Positions 12,624 through 22,087 of a stretch of DNA of 64,000 nucleotides are shown here, piece after piece. The stretch lies in NCBI GenBank assembly GCA_019914945.1, contig CM034103.1:16520785-16584784 (forward strand). The letters are read 5' to 3'. A program made the translations under genes and the position numbers. The notes beneath the pieces were generated by a model that had not been told where the DNA came from, made no database searches, and saw nothing but the letters and a program-made list of their open reading frames with translations. The DNA comes from Typha latifolia. Lineage: Eukaryota; Streptophyta; Magnoliopsida; Poales; Typhaceae. Position 1 is the first letter of the stretch, and the number at the start of each line of letters is the position of its first letter.

Positions 12624-12624
12624 G
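12519..12624. repeat. Facing (CT)n and (GA)n microsatellites in the FUS3 promoter
   Basis: A CT run (12519-12546, extended by TCTCTCTCTC to 12561) is followed after about 12 bases by a GA run (12573-12624, one AA interruption). The two are complementary, so either strand can fold into a long hairpin. They lie about 200-300 bases upstream of the predicted FUS3 start. GA/CT runs are binding sites for plant BPC/GAGA factors. Confidence 0.9.
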
Positions 12625-12762
12625 GGGGGAGGGAGGGATGGTTTTGGTTTATAGGAATAAAAGCCGGGAAGAGGAGGAGGGGTAGAAGGTTTGGTATTAT
12701 GCCGGGAGAGTCCCTTCTGAGAGTTAATTGGAACAAAAGATGGGAGTAGGTGTGGTCACCGT

Positions 12763-12768
<6 letters not shown>

Positions 12769-12806
<38 letters not shown>
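12769..12806. repeat. (TA)n microsatellite
   Basis: An uninterrupted TA run of about 19 units lies upstream of FUS3. Confidence 0.95.
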
Positions 12807-12811
<5 letters not shown>

Positions 12812-13439
12812 TAAGATTTATGTAAGGGAGTATTGGAAGTCATGAACAATTGTCAATTGTGGTCTAGTTTTATAACAAATTAGTAAGGTAGGAGAATTGA
12901 AGTTTAATGTTGAATGCAACAAGGTAGAATTTATATTTAATTATTGATAAATTATATATTAGGAAAGAAAATGAAGAGTGACATTATAGATTGCTTGTAT
13001 TTGTATAGATAGAGTAAGAGAGATATTTATATGAAAAGAAATTTAAATGTTGATGAATAATAAGATCTGATTTGTTACGAGGGAATAAAAATAAAATAAT
13101 GATATATAGTCAGGAAAGAAAAAAAAAGATTGCATGACTATGGTAATGAAGGCTAATTCTATTTAATGTTGACAATTTAAAACAGGGTTTAAGTATAAAA
13201 ATGTGATACCGTGCATGCTGGGTAACACGTCTTAACTTGATCAATTAGTGGTTGGCATGAGCTTCATTTGTGGTTGCTAAAGAAGAAAGTAGAGGTTGAC
13301 GGTGAGGAGAATAGAAAAAGAATCTAGAGAGAGATGGGGAGTAGCGTCGAGTACTGAACTCTCTTATTATGGAGGAAGAAGAAGTAGAGAAATATAATAA
13401 TATTTTTAAGGAACGGCAGATTCAAACATTCTTCCTCTA

Positions 13440-13491
<52 letters not shown>

Positions 13492-13889
13492 ACCTCTTTT
13501 TAGAAAGTTCGTTATTTTTTATATCAAGTATAATGACCGTTCCACGTAGCAAAACGTTTCTCTACGTGGCAATTAAATTCTTGACCAAAGACACGTAACT
13601 ATAGAATTTTATTCAAAAAGAATAGTGCCATGCATTTCATCAAGTACTCACGATAAACATATGATAAATAGAACCGACATATTAGAAAAGAACGACAAAC
13701 AATAAATAATAATATTGTATAAAGACCTTTATTAATTTTACTTGTATACTAAAAGGAAACAGAGAGTTTATTATCAGTGTTAAGAGTATTCTATGTTAGT
13801 CTGAACTACTGAGTTAATATATTCATACTTACAGATATTTCTTATATATGAGCTTTTATATAACTAAAAGGATATGGGATGTTGCCCCA
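12807..13889. other. AT-rich intergenic DNA with (TC)n run
   Basis: This lies between the divergent FUS3 and peroxidase genes. It is strongly AT-rich, with a (TC)n run at about 13443-13488 flanked by GA-rich DNA. No gene is visible. Confidence 0.55.
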
Positions 13890-14480
13890 TCACTCTGTCG
13901 GTATGGTGAGCTTACCGCGAGTAACTTCAGCTTTTGGCCGGATGAGGACTGGTAAGTGAAGGAGTGAGAGAGGAAAGGTCAAAAGAGTCTTTTCCAAACT
14001 CGCCACGGCGTCGTTTGCTGGTTGCTGCGTTTCTTTCTTTTTTCTTTTCTTTTCCTTTGGCCTCGTTCGGGTCACCGCCGGTTCCATGCAAATCAAAAAA
14101 GGGTCGGTGTAACGCCCACACGTGGAAGCATCTGGGCCGTTGAAAGCTCTACGCCTCCTCTTTGGATGGCTTCCTTTCCCGAGCCACTCGACCAGGGAGC
14201 TACACCAATCGCAGCCACGAAGCGTCTTGTTTCGCGCGACGCCGATCCGGTGTTGGCCTCTCGTAAACGCGCGACGGGAGCTACACGCATGAACGGCGAC
14301 GTGGCGGACGAGCAAACGCCGAGCACCGTGGTTCGTGCGCGGAACAGTCCAACTGCTCAACCAGTAACCGACCAGTCCGTTACGTAAGAGAGGATAACGG
14401 CGTAAATGCACCGTCCGGATGGGTATCGGAGTGCAGATATGGATATCGTAACGCACGGTATCTCCTTTAATTGAGAGCCC
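13890..14480. other. GC- and CpG-rich island without an assignable gene
   Basis: Composition changes abruptly from AT-rich flanks to a stretch rich in CG dinucleotides, with a G-box-type CACGTGG near 14120. A 207-codon open frame covers it on the minus strand and overlapping frames occur on the plus strand, but none reads like a known protein; long frames are expected by chance in GC-rich DNA. It might be an upstream promoter block of the peroxidase gene, a non-coding RNA, or a fragment of a lost gene. Confidence 0.4.
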
Positions 14481-14956
14481 GATGGCACGTAGAAAGTTTG
14501 CATGCATTAGCATTTAGCATGTTCACATTTGTCACACGAGCACACTCACCTACTTCACGCCACCTGCAGTTAAAAAGGTGGATAAATTGGTTCCCCAAAT
14601 TGTCGTTACGGGATTTCGTCAGTTTCATTTCTAGAAATGCCTTTTCTATTTACTTTTGTTTTTTTAACTCTTTTTTTTTGCTTTTGTATATATCTACATA
14701 AGAAAAAAATGGGAAAAGAACGACAATTTTGTTTTCTCTGTAATTTAATTTAAGATAAATAGTGAATTATGATTGCTCTGATCCATGAAAAGAGTTACTG
14801 GGCTCAGAATTTGAGCCCAAGAAAGTGACTTCCAGAATCTAGGTAGAAAGCGCGCGCCAAGTGCTCGACTCGAGTTGCCGCTTCTTTCCATTTTAAAAAC
14901 CCCCACTGTTCTCAGAGAGCTAGCTCCAAGAAGAAGAAGAAGAAGAAGAAGAAGCT
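14481..14956. other. Upstream region and leader of the peroxidase gene
   Basis: This AT-rich stretch includes a T-rich block around 14650-14690. An (AAG)n run at about 14928-14954 ends two bases before the peroxidase ATG and is therefore in the 5' leader. No clear TATA box was found. Confidence 0.5.
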
Positions 14957-16346
14957 ATGACTGGGGTTTTGAGATGGGGGGCGACGCTTCTCGCTGTCTC
15001 CTTGCTCGTTTCATTCGTCGATCTTGGCGGAGAAGGGACCACCAAGAAGACTTCCGCTTCCTCTTCGGATTTTCGAATCGAGACGCCACGGCGACTCCAA
15101 GAAGAAGACGGGAAAATGTCCTCCAACTTCTCTTACTCATCGACTTCGGGGCCGGGGCCGGGGTTGGTGTACGATTTCTACCGGGATACGTGCCCTCGGG
15201 TGGAATTGGTCGTTAAGTACGCCATGAGAGATCTACACCTCCGCAACTCCACCGTCGCCCCTGCCCTCATCCGCCTCCTCTTCCACGACTGCTTCGTTCA
15301 CGTACTAAATTCTCGACCTTTTGAGCTTTCTCCTCCGTTTTCTTGATCCAAGATGCAATGGGTTTGGTGTTATCTTTGGAAGGGATGCGATGCGTCGGTG
15401 CTCTTGGATCGGATCAATGGCTCCGTGTCCGAGAAAGACGCGATTCCGAACCAAACCCTGAGGGGCTTCGATGCCATCGAAGAGATCAAGTCCAGGGTCG
15501 AGGCCGCCTGCCACGCCACCGTTTCTTGTGCCGATATCTTGGTCATCGCAGCAAGAGAAGCCCTCCTCCTGGTACCAATCCAAAACCCTAATCTATATCT
15601 ACCTCATCCCCCCCTTCTTCATTAGGTATTTAATTACCTTTGGATTAAGGCGGGAGGCCCGTACTACCCAGTTCTCACGGGAAGAAGAGATAGCACCCAA
15701 AGCTTCTACCACGACGCCCAGATCCAAATCCCCGCACCGAACGACTCCTACGCCAAAACTCTCTCCAACTTCGCCACGCGCGGCTTCAACGATAAACTAA
15801 CCGTCGCCCTCTTAGGTACATCCACCGAGACCCAACGCAGAAACCCCTCCAAGATCCCACCTTTACTTTCCATTCTCACTCCTCCAGTCTCCAAGATCTC
15901 ACCTTTATCCATCATCCACAGGGGCGCACAGCATAGGAAAAGTCCACTGCCGCTTCTTCCGCGACAGGCTTTACGACTACGACGGCACGGGGCAACCGGA
16001 CGGATCGATCGATCTGGATATGGTGGCGGAGATGAGAGCGGTGTGCGGCGGAGGGGAAGAAGCTGGGGCAGAAACGGGGTACTATAGAGGTTGGAAGGAG
16101 GAAATGGGATTCGGGAGCCATTACTATTGGAGTCTACTAGGAGGGAGAGGAATAATGCGAGCGGATCAGCAGCTTACGGCCGGCCGCACGGTGAAATGGG
16201 TGCGGGAGTACTCGGCGCCGCAAGACGGAGAGAGGAAGTTTCGTGACGACTTCGGGCGCGCCATGGTTAAACTTTCCGGGCTCTCGCCACTTACCGGATC
16301 GGACGGGGAGATCCGAACCCGTTGCTCTATGGTCTTGGCATCATAA
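14957..16346 (+). CDS. PRX48: Class III peroxidase, PRX48 type
   Basis: Exons 14957-15301, 15383-15571, 15650-15815 and 15922-16346 give 374 aa, with three short introns at the classical plant peroxidase positions. Class III peroxidases are haem enzymes of the secretory pathway that oxidise phenolics with H2O2. The distal haem pocket reads APALIRLLFHDCFV (R106, H110), followed by GCDASVLLD; the proximal histidine is H236 in GAHSIG. The expected cysteines are present (DTCP, HDCF, GCD, AACHATVSCADIL, VHC, AVCGG, TRCS). The N-terminus has a hydrophobic segment (residues 7-22) and about 50 further residues before the peroxidase domain at residue 71. This long N-terminal part fits Arabidopsis putative peroxidase 48 and could anchor the protein. 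The distal-helix join FVHGCDAS shows that the intron 1 sites are right. Haem ligands are intact, so it should be active. Confidence 0.92.
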
Positions 16347-19300
16347 ATTTTCTATACACGCAAATGTTATTTTTTTCTTGATATTTTTCAAAAGTTTCCA
16401 GATTGTTTGCAAAGATAGCACTTGCCATACAAAATAAAAGATAAATAAAAAATAAAGAATTATGGATTTTAGTGAGCTTTTGCTTTATTTTTGTTTATCT
16501 TTCTGTTGGGTTACTGTGTTTATAAATCCCATTCAAACTGCAGGCCTGCTATTTAACTCGTTATGGCAAATTGGCAATACAAGCTGACTACTACCACACT
16601 GGGCTTTACAATATGGTCTCTTCTTTCCACTATAAATACAAGGCCTCCTATAAAGAAAAAGGGGGTATCAGGGGATACTATCGCCTTAAATGCAGTACAA
16701 GAGTTGCCTTTTCCTTGTATATAAACATGAGCACTGATACACATATTACTGCTATGGCAGAAGTCAGATACGCCTTAGAAAAAAAAAGTTTAACATTCAC
16801 AAAGTTAAGAGAGTATAATCTATGAATTCCAAATCAATGAAGGTAAACTTTTAGTACCCTCTGATTGATGAACTTCTTGTGGGGAAAACTGGATCTCACT
16901 TTACTTTCTGGGAAACTAATTGCAATGTGATAAAGGTAAACTAGCTACTCTTTCGCCAAGCATATCTTGTGATCAACAGGCCTAAAAAAAACTCTTTATT
17001 GCCCCCTGCGAGTTCTCATCCTTCTGCCAGCAGTCTGATGGATATCTTTGCTATGGTCCCCAAGGCTTCCAGCAGATCAATAGTAAGCACCTGGAACTAG
17101 AATATCGATAATGAACGACCGACGAACACTGCACGAAAGGAAATCAGCACGTGATATGCAGAATAATAACTGTGATGAACATAAGCTGGGTATAGGTTCT
17201 CAGAAAATGGGCAATTTGCAGCAGATGCAGGTAATTGGTAGTTTCATGAGAACTGAAACTAATGATAGATTTCCTTCCACCAAACACCGGCACCAAGCGC
17301 CAATTTAAGCTCGCTGGAATCAGTCCTAAAAATCAATTTGAATTGCCAGTTTGCTGATCATATTATCTGCATTCTTATAATGGGAAACATACTTTCTTCA
17401 ATTCCACACTCTAGCTGGACAAGGATTGCTGTATCCCATCCATCACTTTTACGACACTAATAATGCGAGAACTGTTGGAAACACTGGAACTTGCCGACCT
17501 CGCCTTGATATTGACCTAAGAATAGTCATGAACTCATGATCAATATGACAAATTATTGAATGCAACCTACCTTGCCATTTTTCTCAAACTACGGTCATCA
17601 GAAAAGTAATTGAGCAACACTAATAATGGGAGAACTGTCATCAGAAAAGTCCTTCACATTTACCTCTTTATTATTCACAGATCTATTAAATGTATGCTCG
17701 TTTCACGAGCATATCTGACTCACCTTGATTTATTCATACTTCTTTACAATCATCAAGAACCAATCCATCCACTTCCTGTCAAACGTAGCTTTACTTTATA
17801 AAAGACTATACGAATATTCTTTAATGTGGCCCCTTCCTACAAAACCTCCCTTTTGATTCAGCACTTGCAAGTGGAAAACCAGTGGGTTTACCTAAATCAA
17901 AGTGGCTCCAGTACATATCTGATGGAAGTACAATCTGGAAGCACAAACAGAAAATGACTCAAATGTATATATTGTGTTAGTCCCTACAGGGCTGTAGAAT
18001 CAAAATTTTAGCTGAATATTAGGCATAAATGTGTCAGTAACTGCATGGTTAGAGTAAACAATATTTCACCTCACATATTCTCATTGCTGGTTGTATAGAA
18101 CTGGACACATAGGATTCAAGGTAAATATTCAAACAGAAAAATCCTTCTATCAAATGAAATATATGATAATATCTCTTCAGTCAAAGAAACACCCTGTCAA
18201 GCTATTATCTGCGTACGTTTGCTCTCAATTGTGATATTAATAAAATGCTTATTTCAGATGACTTACTCAAAAGGTTCATGAGACGTTTAGTTAGACAACG
18301 TCGTTGTCACCTCTACTATAAATCTATAATGAGGAAACTGGTTTATAGCTGGACACAGGCCATATTTTCTATAACAATCCATCTCCCTACTTCAATAATT
18401 CCTTGCTGGCCCCTCTAATCATAATGGCTCTGGAAACAATAGAAATGAGTGCAACTCATCTACAGAGAAACCTCGTATCAAGCATACTGCAAGTTGATCT
18501 GATGTTAATATTACTTTTCGTGGATGACATTTTAAAAGCACATAAACAGAATTAGATACTTCAAGTCCTAAGAGTCACCAAATCAAATAGAGATCTGAAA
18601 CTTTCATGGCTTACTGTTCCCTACCAAAGTTTAGATGCAAAGGTTGAAAGCAATATATTAACTAGATTCTTAGCTACCGTATGCAAATTAACAGAAAGAG
18701 CATTTTCTACGCAGCAATTGCATCCCGGTTACATAATAGAATCAAAGAGATAACTCAAACTTGTTCACACGAGATGAACACATAGATTCAAGATGTACTT
18801 CATCCAAACAATATTAGATTTATAGCTGATAGGGTATAATACGGTAGGTATTGCTCCCCAATTGAAGTTTAGATGAGGGAAAGATGAGTTGTTCTGATCC
18901 CTCCATTCACCACACAAGGTAGCTCAACAACCTCAAGAATCCCCAATAATGGTACCAGAGAATCTAGTTCCTTTTCCTACTTGGACAAGCAACCATACAA
19001 TGTGCTTGCTTGCATGGCATGGACTTCTTTTTTCCAAGCTTAGTGCAAATCCCATGTAAACCACAATTTGAATGATGAGGACTCCTTTTTCAGCCATCTT
19101 GGTTGGAAAGCACACACAATCCTAATGTACAAAACTTTCTATCATCATTATCTAATCAAACATATCAACCATATCCTAGAAAGAACTTTCAACTCTAATC
19201 CACTTTTCGACAGCTTTCGTGCAGTCAACTAGGTTGCACAATAGTTTGTACAAACTCTATTGGTTCTGATCAATCTTTGGCAAACAAAGGACTGGAGTAC

Positions 19301-19621
19301 CAAAGTAACAAATATTCTGAGCACTCTGTTGTATGCATGTTCAATTTAGGATTATTTATAGACATCAACGTGACAAACAATTCAATTATTTGCTATCCTC
19401 TCCCACAGTTGGAGAGGATGAGGAAGGATCAAAGAAAAAAGAAGCTCCTTTTTTTTTATTTAAAAAAAAATATATATATATATTCATATTTAAATGAAAT
19501 AAAAGGTCTCACCTTTCGAAACCTTTAAATACCCCCCTCACGCCCCCAAATCAAAACCCCCACCCCTCCTTCCACGCTTTGAGGAATAATTACGGATACA
19601 AAACGAGAGATAGGATACGAT
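16347..19621. other. 3.3-kb intergenic region, no gene assigned
   Basis: I could not assemble a gene on either strand. One 25-codon minus-strand segment (17090-17016) follows an acceptor-like TTCCAG and ends in a stop; it reads as a helical, leucine-rich peptide but has no partner exons. The last 100 bases hold the presumed promoter and leader of the cytidine deaminase gene, including a TTTAAATA element near 19525. Confidence 0.45.
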
Positions 19622-20557
19622 ATGGGAGAGGAGAAGGTTACCAAATCGACGGCCGAGATCTCGCTTTCGGGCTTCGTGATCGAACCGGAGGATGCGGAGA
19701 GGATGGCGAGGGAATCGGGAGCGGCGACGGTGGAGGATCTGTTGCCCTCCCTGGTCCCGGCGGCGATGAGATTGGTGAGGGCGCCGATCTCGAGGTTCCC
19801 CGTGGGAGCCGTCGGATTGGGATTCAGCGGCCGAATCTATGTCGGCGTGAACCTCGAATTCGAGGGGCTCCCTTTGAACCACTCGGTCCACGCGGAGCAG
19901 TTCCTTATAAGCAACGCCGCCGCCGCCGGCGAGGCCGGGATGCGGTGCATCGCGGTGTCCTCCGTCCCCTGCGGCCACTGCCGCCAGTTTCTCCAGGAAG
20001 TCCGCGGTGCCCCGGAGATCCGGATTCTGGTCACAGCCGACGGCCCCAACGCCGCGTTCCGCACCATCTCATCCCTCCTCCCCCGCCCCTTCGGACCCCC
20101 AGACCTCCTCCACAAGGGTGTCCCCCTCCTCCTCGAGATCCACGACAACGACCTCGGCGCGATCCCTGAGGCGAACGGCGGAGATGCCACGTGCAACGGG
20201 GGCGGGGCGGTGGGGATTGACCGGCGCCTGAGGACGGCCGCAGAGGCTGCTGCGAGGGCCGCGCACGCGCCGTACAGCGCGTGCGCAGCGGGGTTCGCCG
20301 TCGGGGACGGGAAAGGGAGGGTATACGCAGGGTCGTACGCCGAGTCGGCGGCGTACAACCCTAGCTTATCGCCGGTGCAGGCAGCGATGGTGGCGATGGT
20401 TGCGGCCGGGGGAGAGGAGGAGGTGGTGGCGGCGGCGCTGGTGGAGAAGGACAAGGCGGTCGTGTCACACGAATCGACGGCCAGGATCTTCTTGGCCGCC
20501 GTGGCCCCCGGGGCCCATCTGAGTGTGTATCGCTACCGTCCGTCGGACGTTGTATAA
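19622..20557 (+). CDS. CDA1: Cytidine deaminase
   Basis: One intronless, very GC-rich exon encodes 311 aa. The enzyme hydrolyses cytidine and deoxycytidine to uridine and deoxyuridine in pyrimidine salvage, in the cytosol. The N-terminal half is the catalytic domain: HAE at residues 90-92 (zinc ligand H90 and proton-shuttle E92) and PCGHC at 116-120 (zinc ligands C117, C120), with the FPVGAVGLG and GRIYVGVNLE substrate-loop region just before. The C-terminal half (from about 205) repeats the fold (APYSACAAGFAVGDGKGRVYAGSYAESAAYNPSLSP, positions 216-251) without zinc ligands. This is the E. coli-type two-domain layout, active as a dimer and matching Arabidopsis CDA1 in size. The start is the first ATG and is followed by a good frame. 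Long antisense frames here are GC artefacts. Confidence 0.97.
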   Translation: MGEEKVTKSTAEISLSGFVIEPEDAERMARESGAATVEDLLPSLVPAAMRLVRAPISRFPVGAVGLGFSGRIYVGVNLEFEGLPLNHSVHAEQFLISNAAAAGEAGMRCIAVSSVPCGHCRQFLQEVRGAPEIRILVTADGPNAAFRTISSLLPRPFGPPDLLHKGVPLLLEIHDNDLGAIPEANGGDATCNGGGAVGIDRRLRTAAEAAARAAHAPYSACAAGFAVGDGKGRVYAGSYAESAAYNPSLSPVQAAMVAMVAAGGEEEVVAAALVEKDKAVVSHESTARIFLAAVAPGAHLSVYRYRPSDVV

Positions 20558-21210
20558 ATTATGAATCGAGAATGGACGGCTGGGATGAGATCTCCATGGA
20601 GCCATGGATAATGTTATCGATGCTGTTAAATAAAATTCTGCGATTTATGTGGTGGTTGGACTGCTGCCTGCTGGTGATCCAAATAATAGTTTAATCTCAA
20701 CTTGCATTTTATCTTCTCTTTTTTTTTGTTTTTTTTAATAAGAAATGGCGAGCAATTAAGCTTAAAAAAACTTCAAAGTATTAAGGATAAATAAACCTTG
20801 CTTCCTTCTAAGAAAAGCTTACTACCCAGTATGTTTGTTAACTTCTCTAAAATAATAGGCCATGGAGGTAACAATGAAACCAGAGTGAAGGAACCGCAGT
20901 CTAATGGCACAAAGACACTGATGAGAATCCGCCATCATTGTGATTCAACCTCTAGTTAAGAAGAGCTTTAGCTTGACGGCTTCAACTTCTCATGGCTGAA
21001 AATTTTGGATGAAGATACGGTCCCTCATGTCTTTCTCATGGCTGAAAAGTTTCTATAAAAAATCTGCCCATAGAAAGTAGTGAATTATTAGCTGCTGGAT
21101 AAGTAGTTAATTTGATGCGCATGACTTTTCCAAATACATCTCTCTAATAGCTCCCCATACACTCATCCAAATGATTAAAAAAAAAAATCCCAACTCCCAA
21201 GTCCACATAC

Positions 21211-21262
<52 letters not shown>

Positions 21263-21889
21263 GACTTGATTCTATGTTAACATACTCACGCATCTTATCA
21301 TCGTTAGCAAGTCAATCAAATCTACATCACTGTCATAACAACGGTGCAGCTTAGTTATGGCTACCAACAAATATATATTCTAGTAGTGGTGTTTTGGATC
21401 CATTATAATTTAGAAAGCAGTAGCCCACATGCTTTGTATCCTTATTATAATTCAACACTTTCAAAGCACTCGGTGGGGATCCTTTTCAAGTTTCCAGTCA
21501 TTACCTTGGTATTAAGAAACAATAATTTGGAAGTCCTGAAAGCAATATATACATATTATTTTAGGGTCGGAAGTGATTGCAAGCATCACTACCAAATTAG
21601 GTCGGTTTGGAACTCTGAAAGCAATTTCTTAACATGCCCACTCCATCCTAATCTATATAATTAACACAGCGGTAGATGAGTACATACGAAACGCACGAGA
21701 TTCATGTGGAATTTGGTGCTGGAAAAAGAAACGATTGAAACTGACAGAAACACTACAACTACACCACCACCAAAAAAACTATATTCTCTTGCAACTAAAA
21801 GATCCACTTATTCTTTATTAATTTATATAAATCATATAAATGTATATTATTAAGATTATATCAAATTAATAAACAGCCCATGAAGCCCA
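20558..21889. other. Intergenic DNA with (CT)n(AT)n repeat
   Basis: This includes the 3'UTR of the deaminase and AT-rich spacer. A compound (CT)n-(AT)n microsatellite lies at about 21212-21262. The frame at 21344-21664 on the plus strand shows no domain and is not supported as a gene. Confidence 0.5.
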
Positions 21890-22087
21890 ATGATCCAGAA
21901 TGGATCCGTTTTGGGCCTCATCTTAAATCCATTAAAGCGGACCTCCTTTTCTTGTGACGCGCGAATCGCCACGACTCTCTCGATCCCGCCAAAAAAAGAG
22001 AGAAACCTAGAAAGGATGATCCTTTCTCTATCCCCTCCGATTCCGATCGGTTTCCCACCACCGCCATCGCCATCGCCATCGCCATGA
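21890..22087 (+). promoter_or_regulatory. Upstream ORF overlapping the methyltransferase start (ATGA)
   Basis: An open frame from an ATG at 21890 (65 codons), with an internal ATG at 22016 (23 codons, ending in a Ser-Pro run), stops with TGA at 22085-22087. That stop overlaps the methyltransferase ATG at 22084 as ATGA. If the leader includes 22016, ribosomes would have to terminate on top of the main start. Which ATG lies inside the transcript is unknown. Confidence 0.5.

Noticed and set aside
12513..12749. Frames with Ser-Leu or Arg-Glu repeats here and at 1418, 61523, 63198
   Set aside because: They are translations of (CT)n/(GA)n microsatellites.
13890..14513. 207-codon minus-strand frame
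   Set aside because: No recognisable domain; frames of this length arise by chance in GC-rich DNA. Kept only as a compositional finding.
18933..19115. Minus-strand 60-codon frame in the deaminase upstream gap
   Set aside because: No domain, no splice partners and no supporting context.
19837..20454. Long minus-strand frame (205 codons) across the cytidine deaminase exon, plus further overlapping frames
   Set aside because: They are antisense or frame-shifted shadows in very GC-rich coding DNA; only the 19622-20557 frame carries the HAE and PCGHC motifs.
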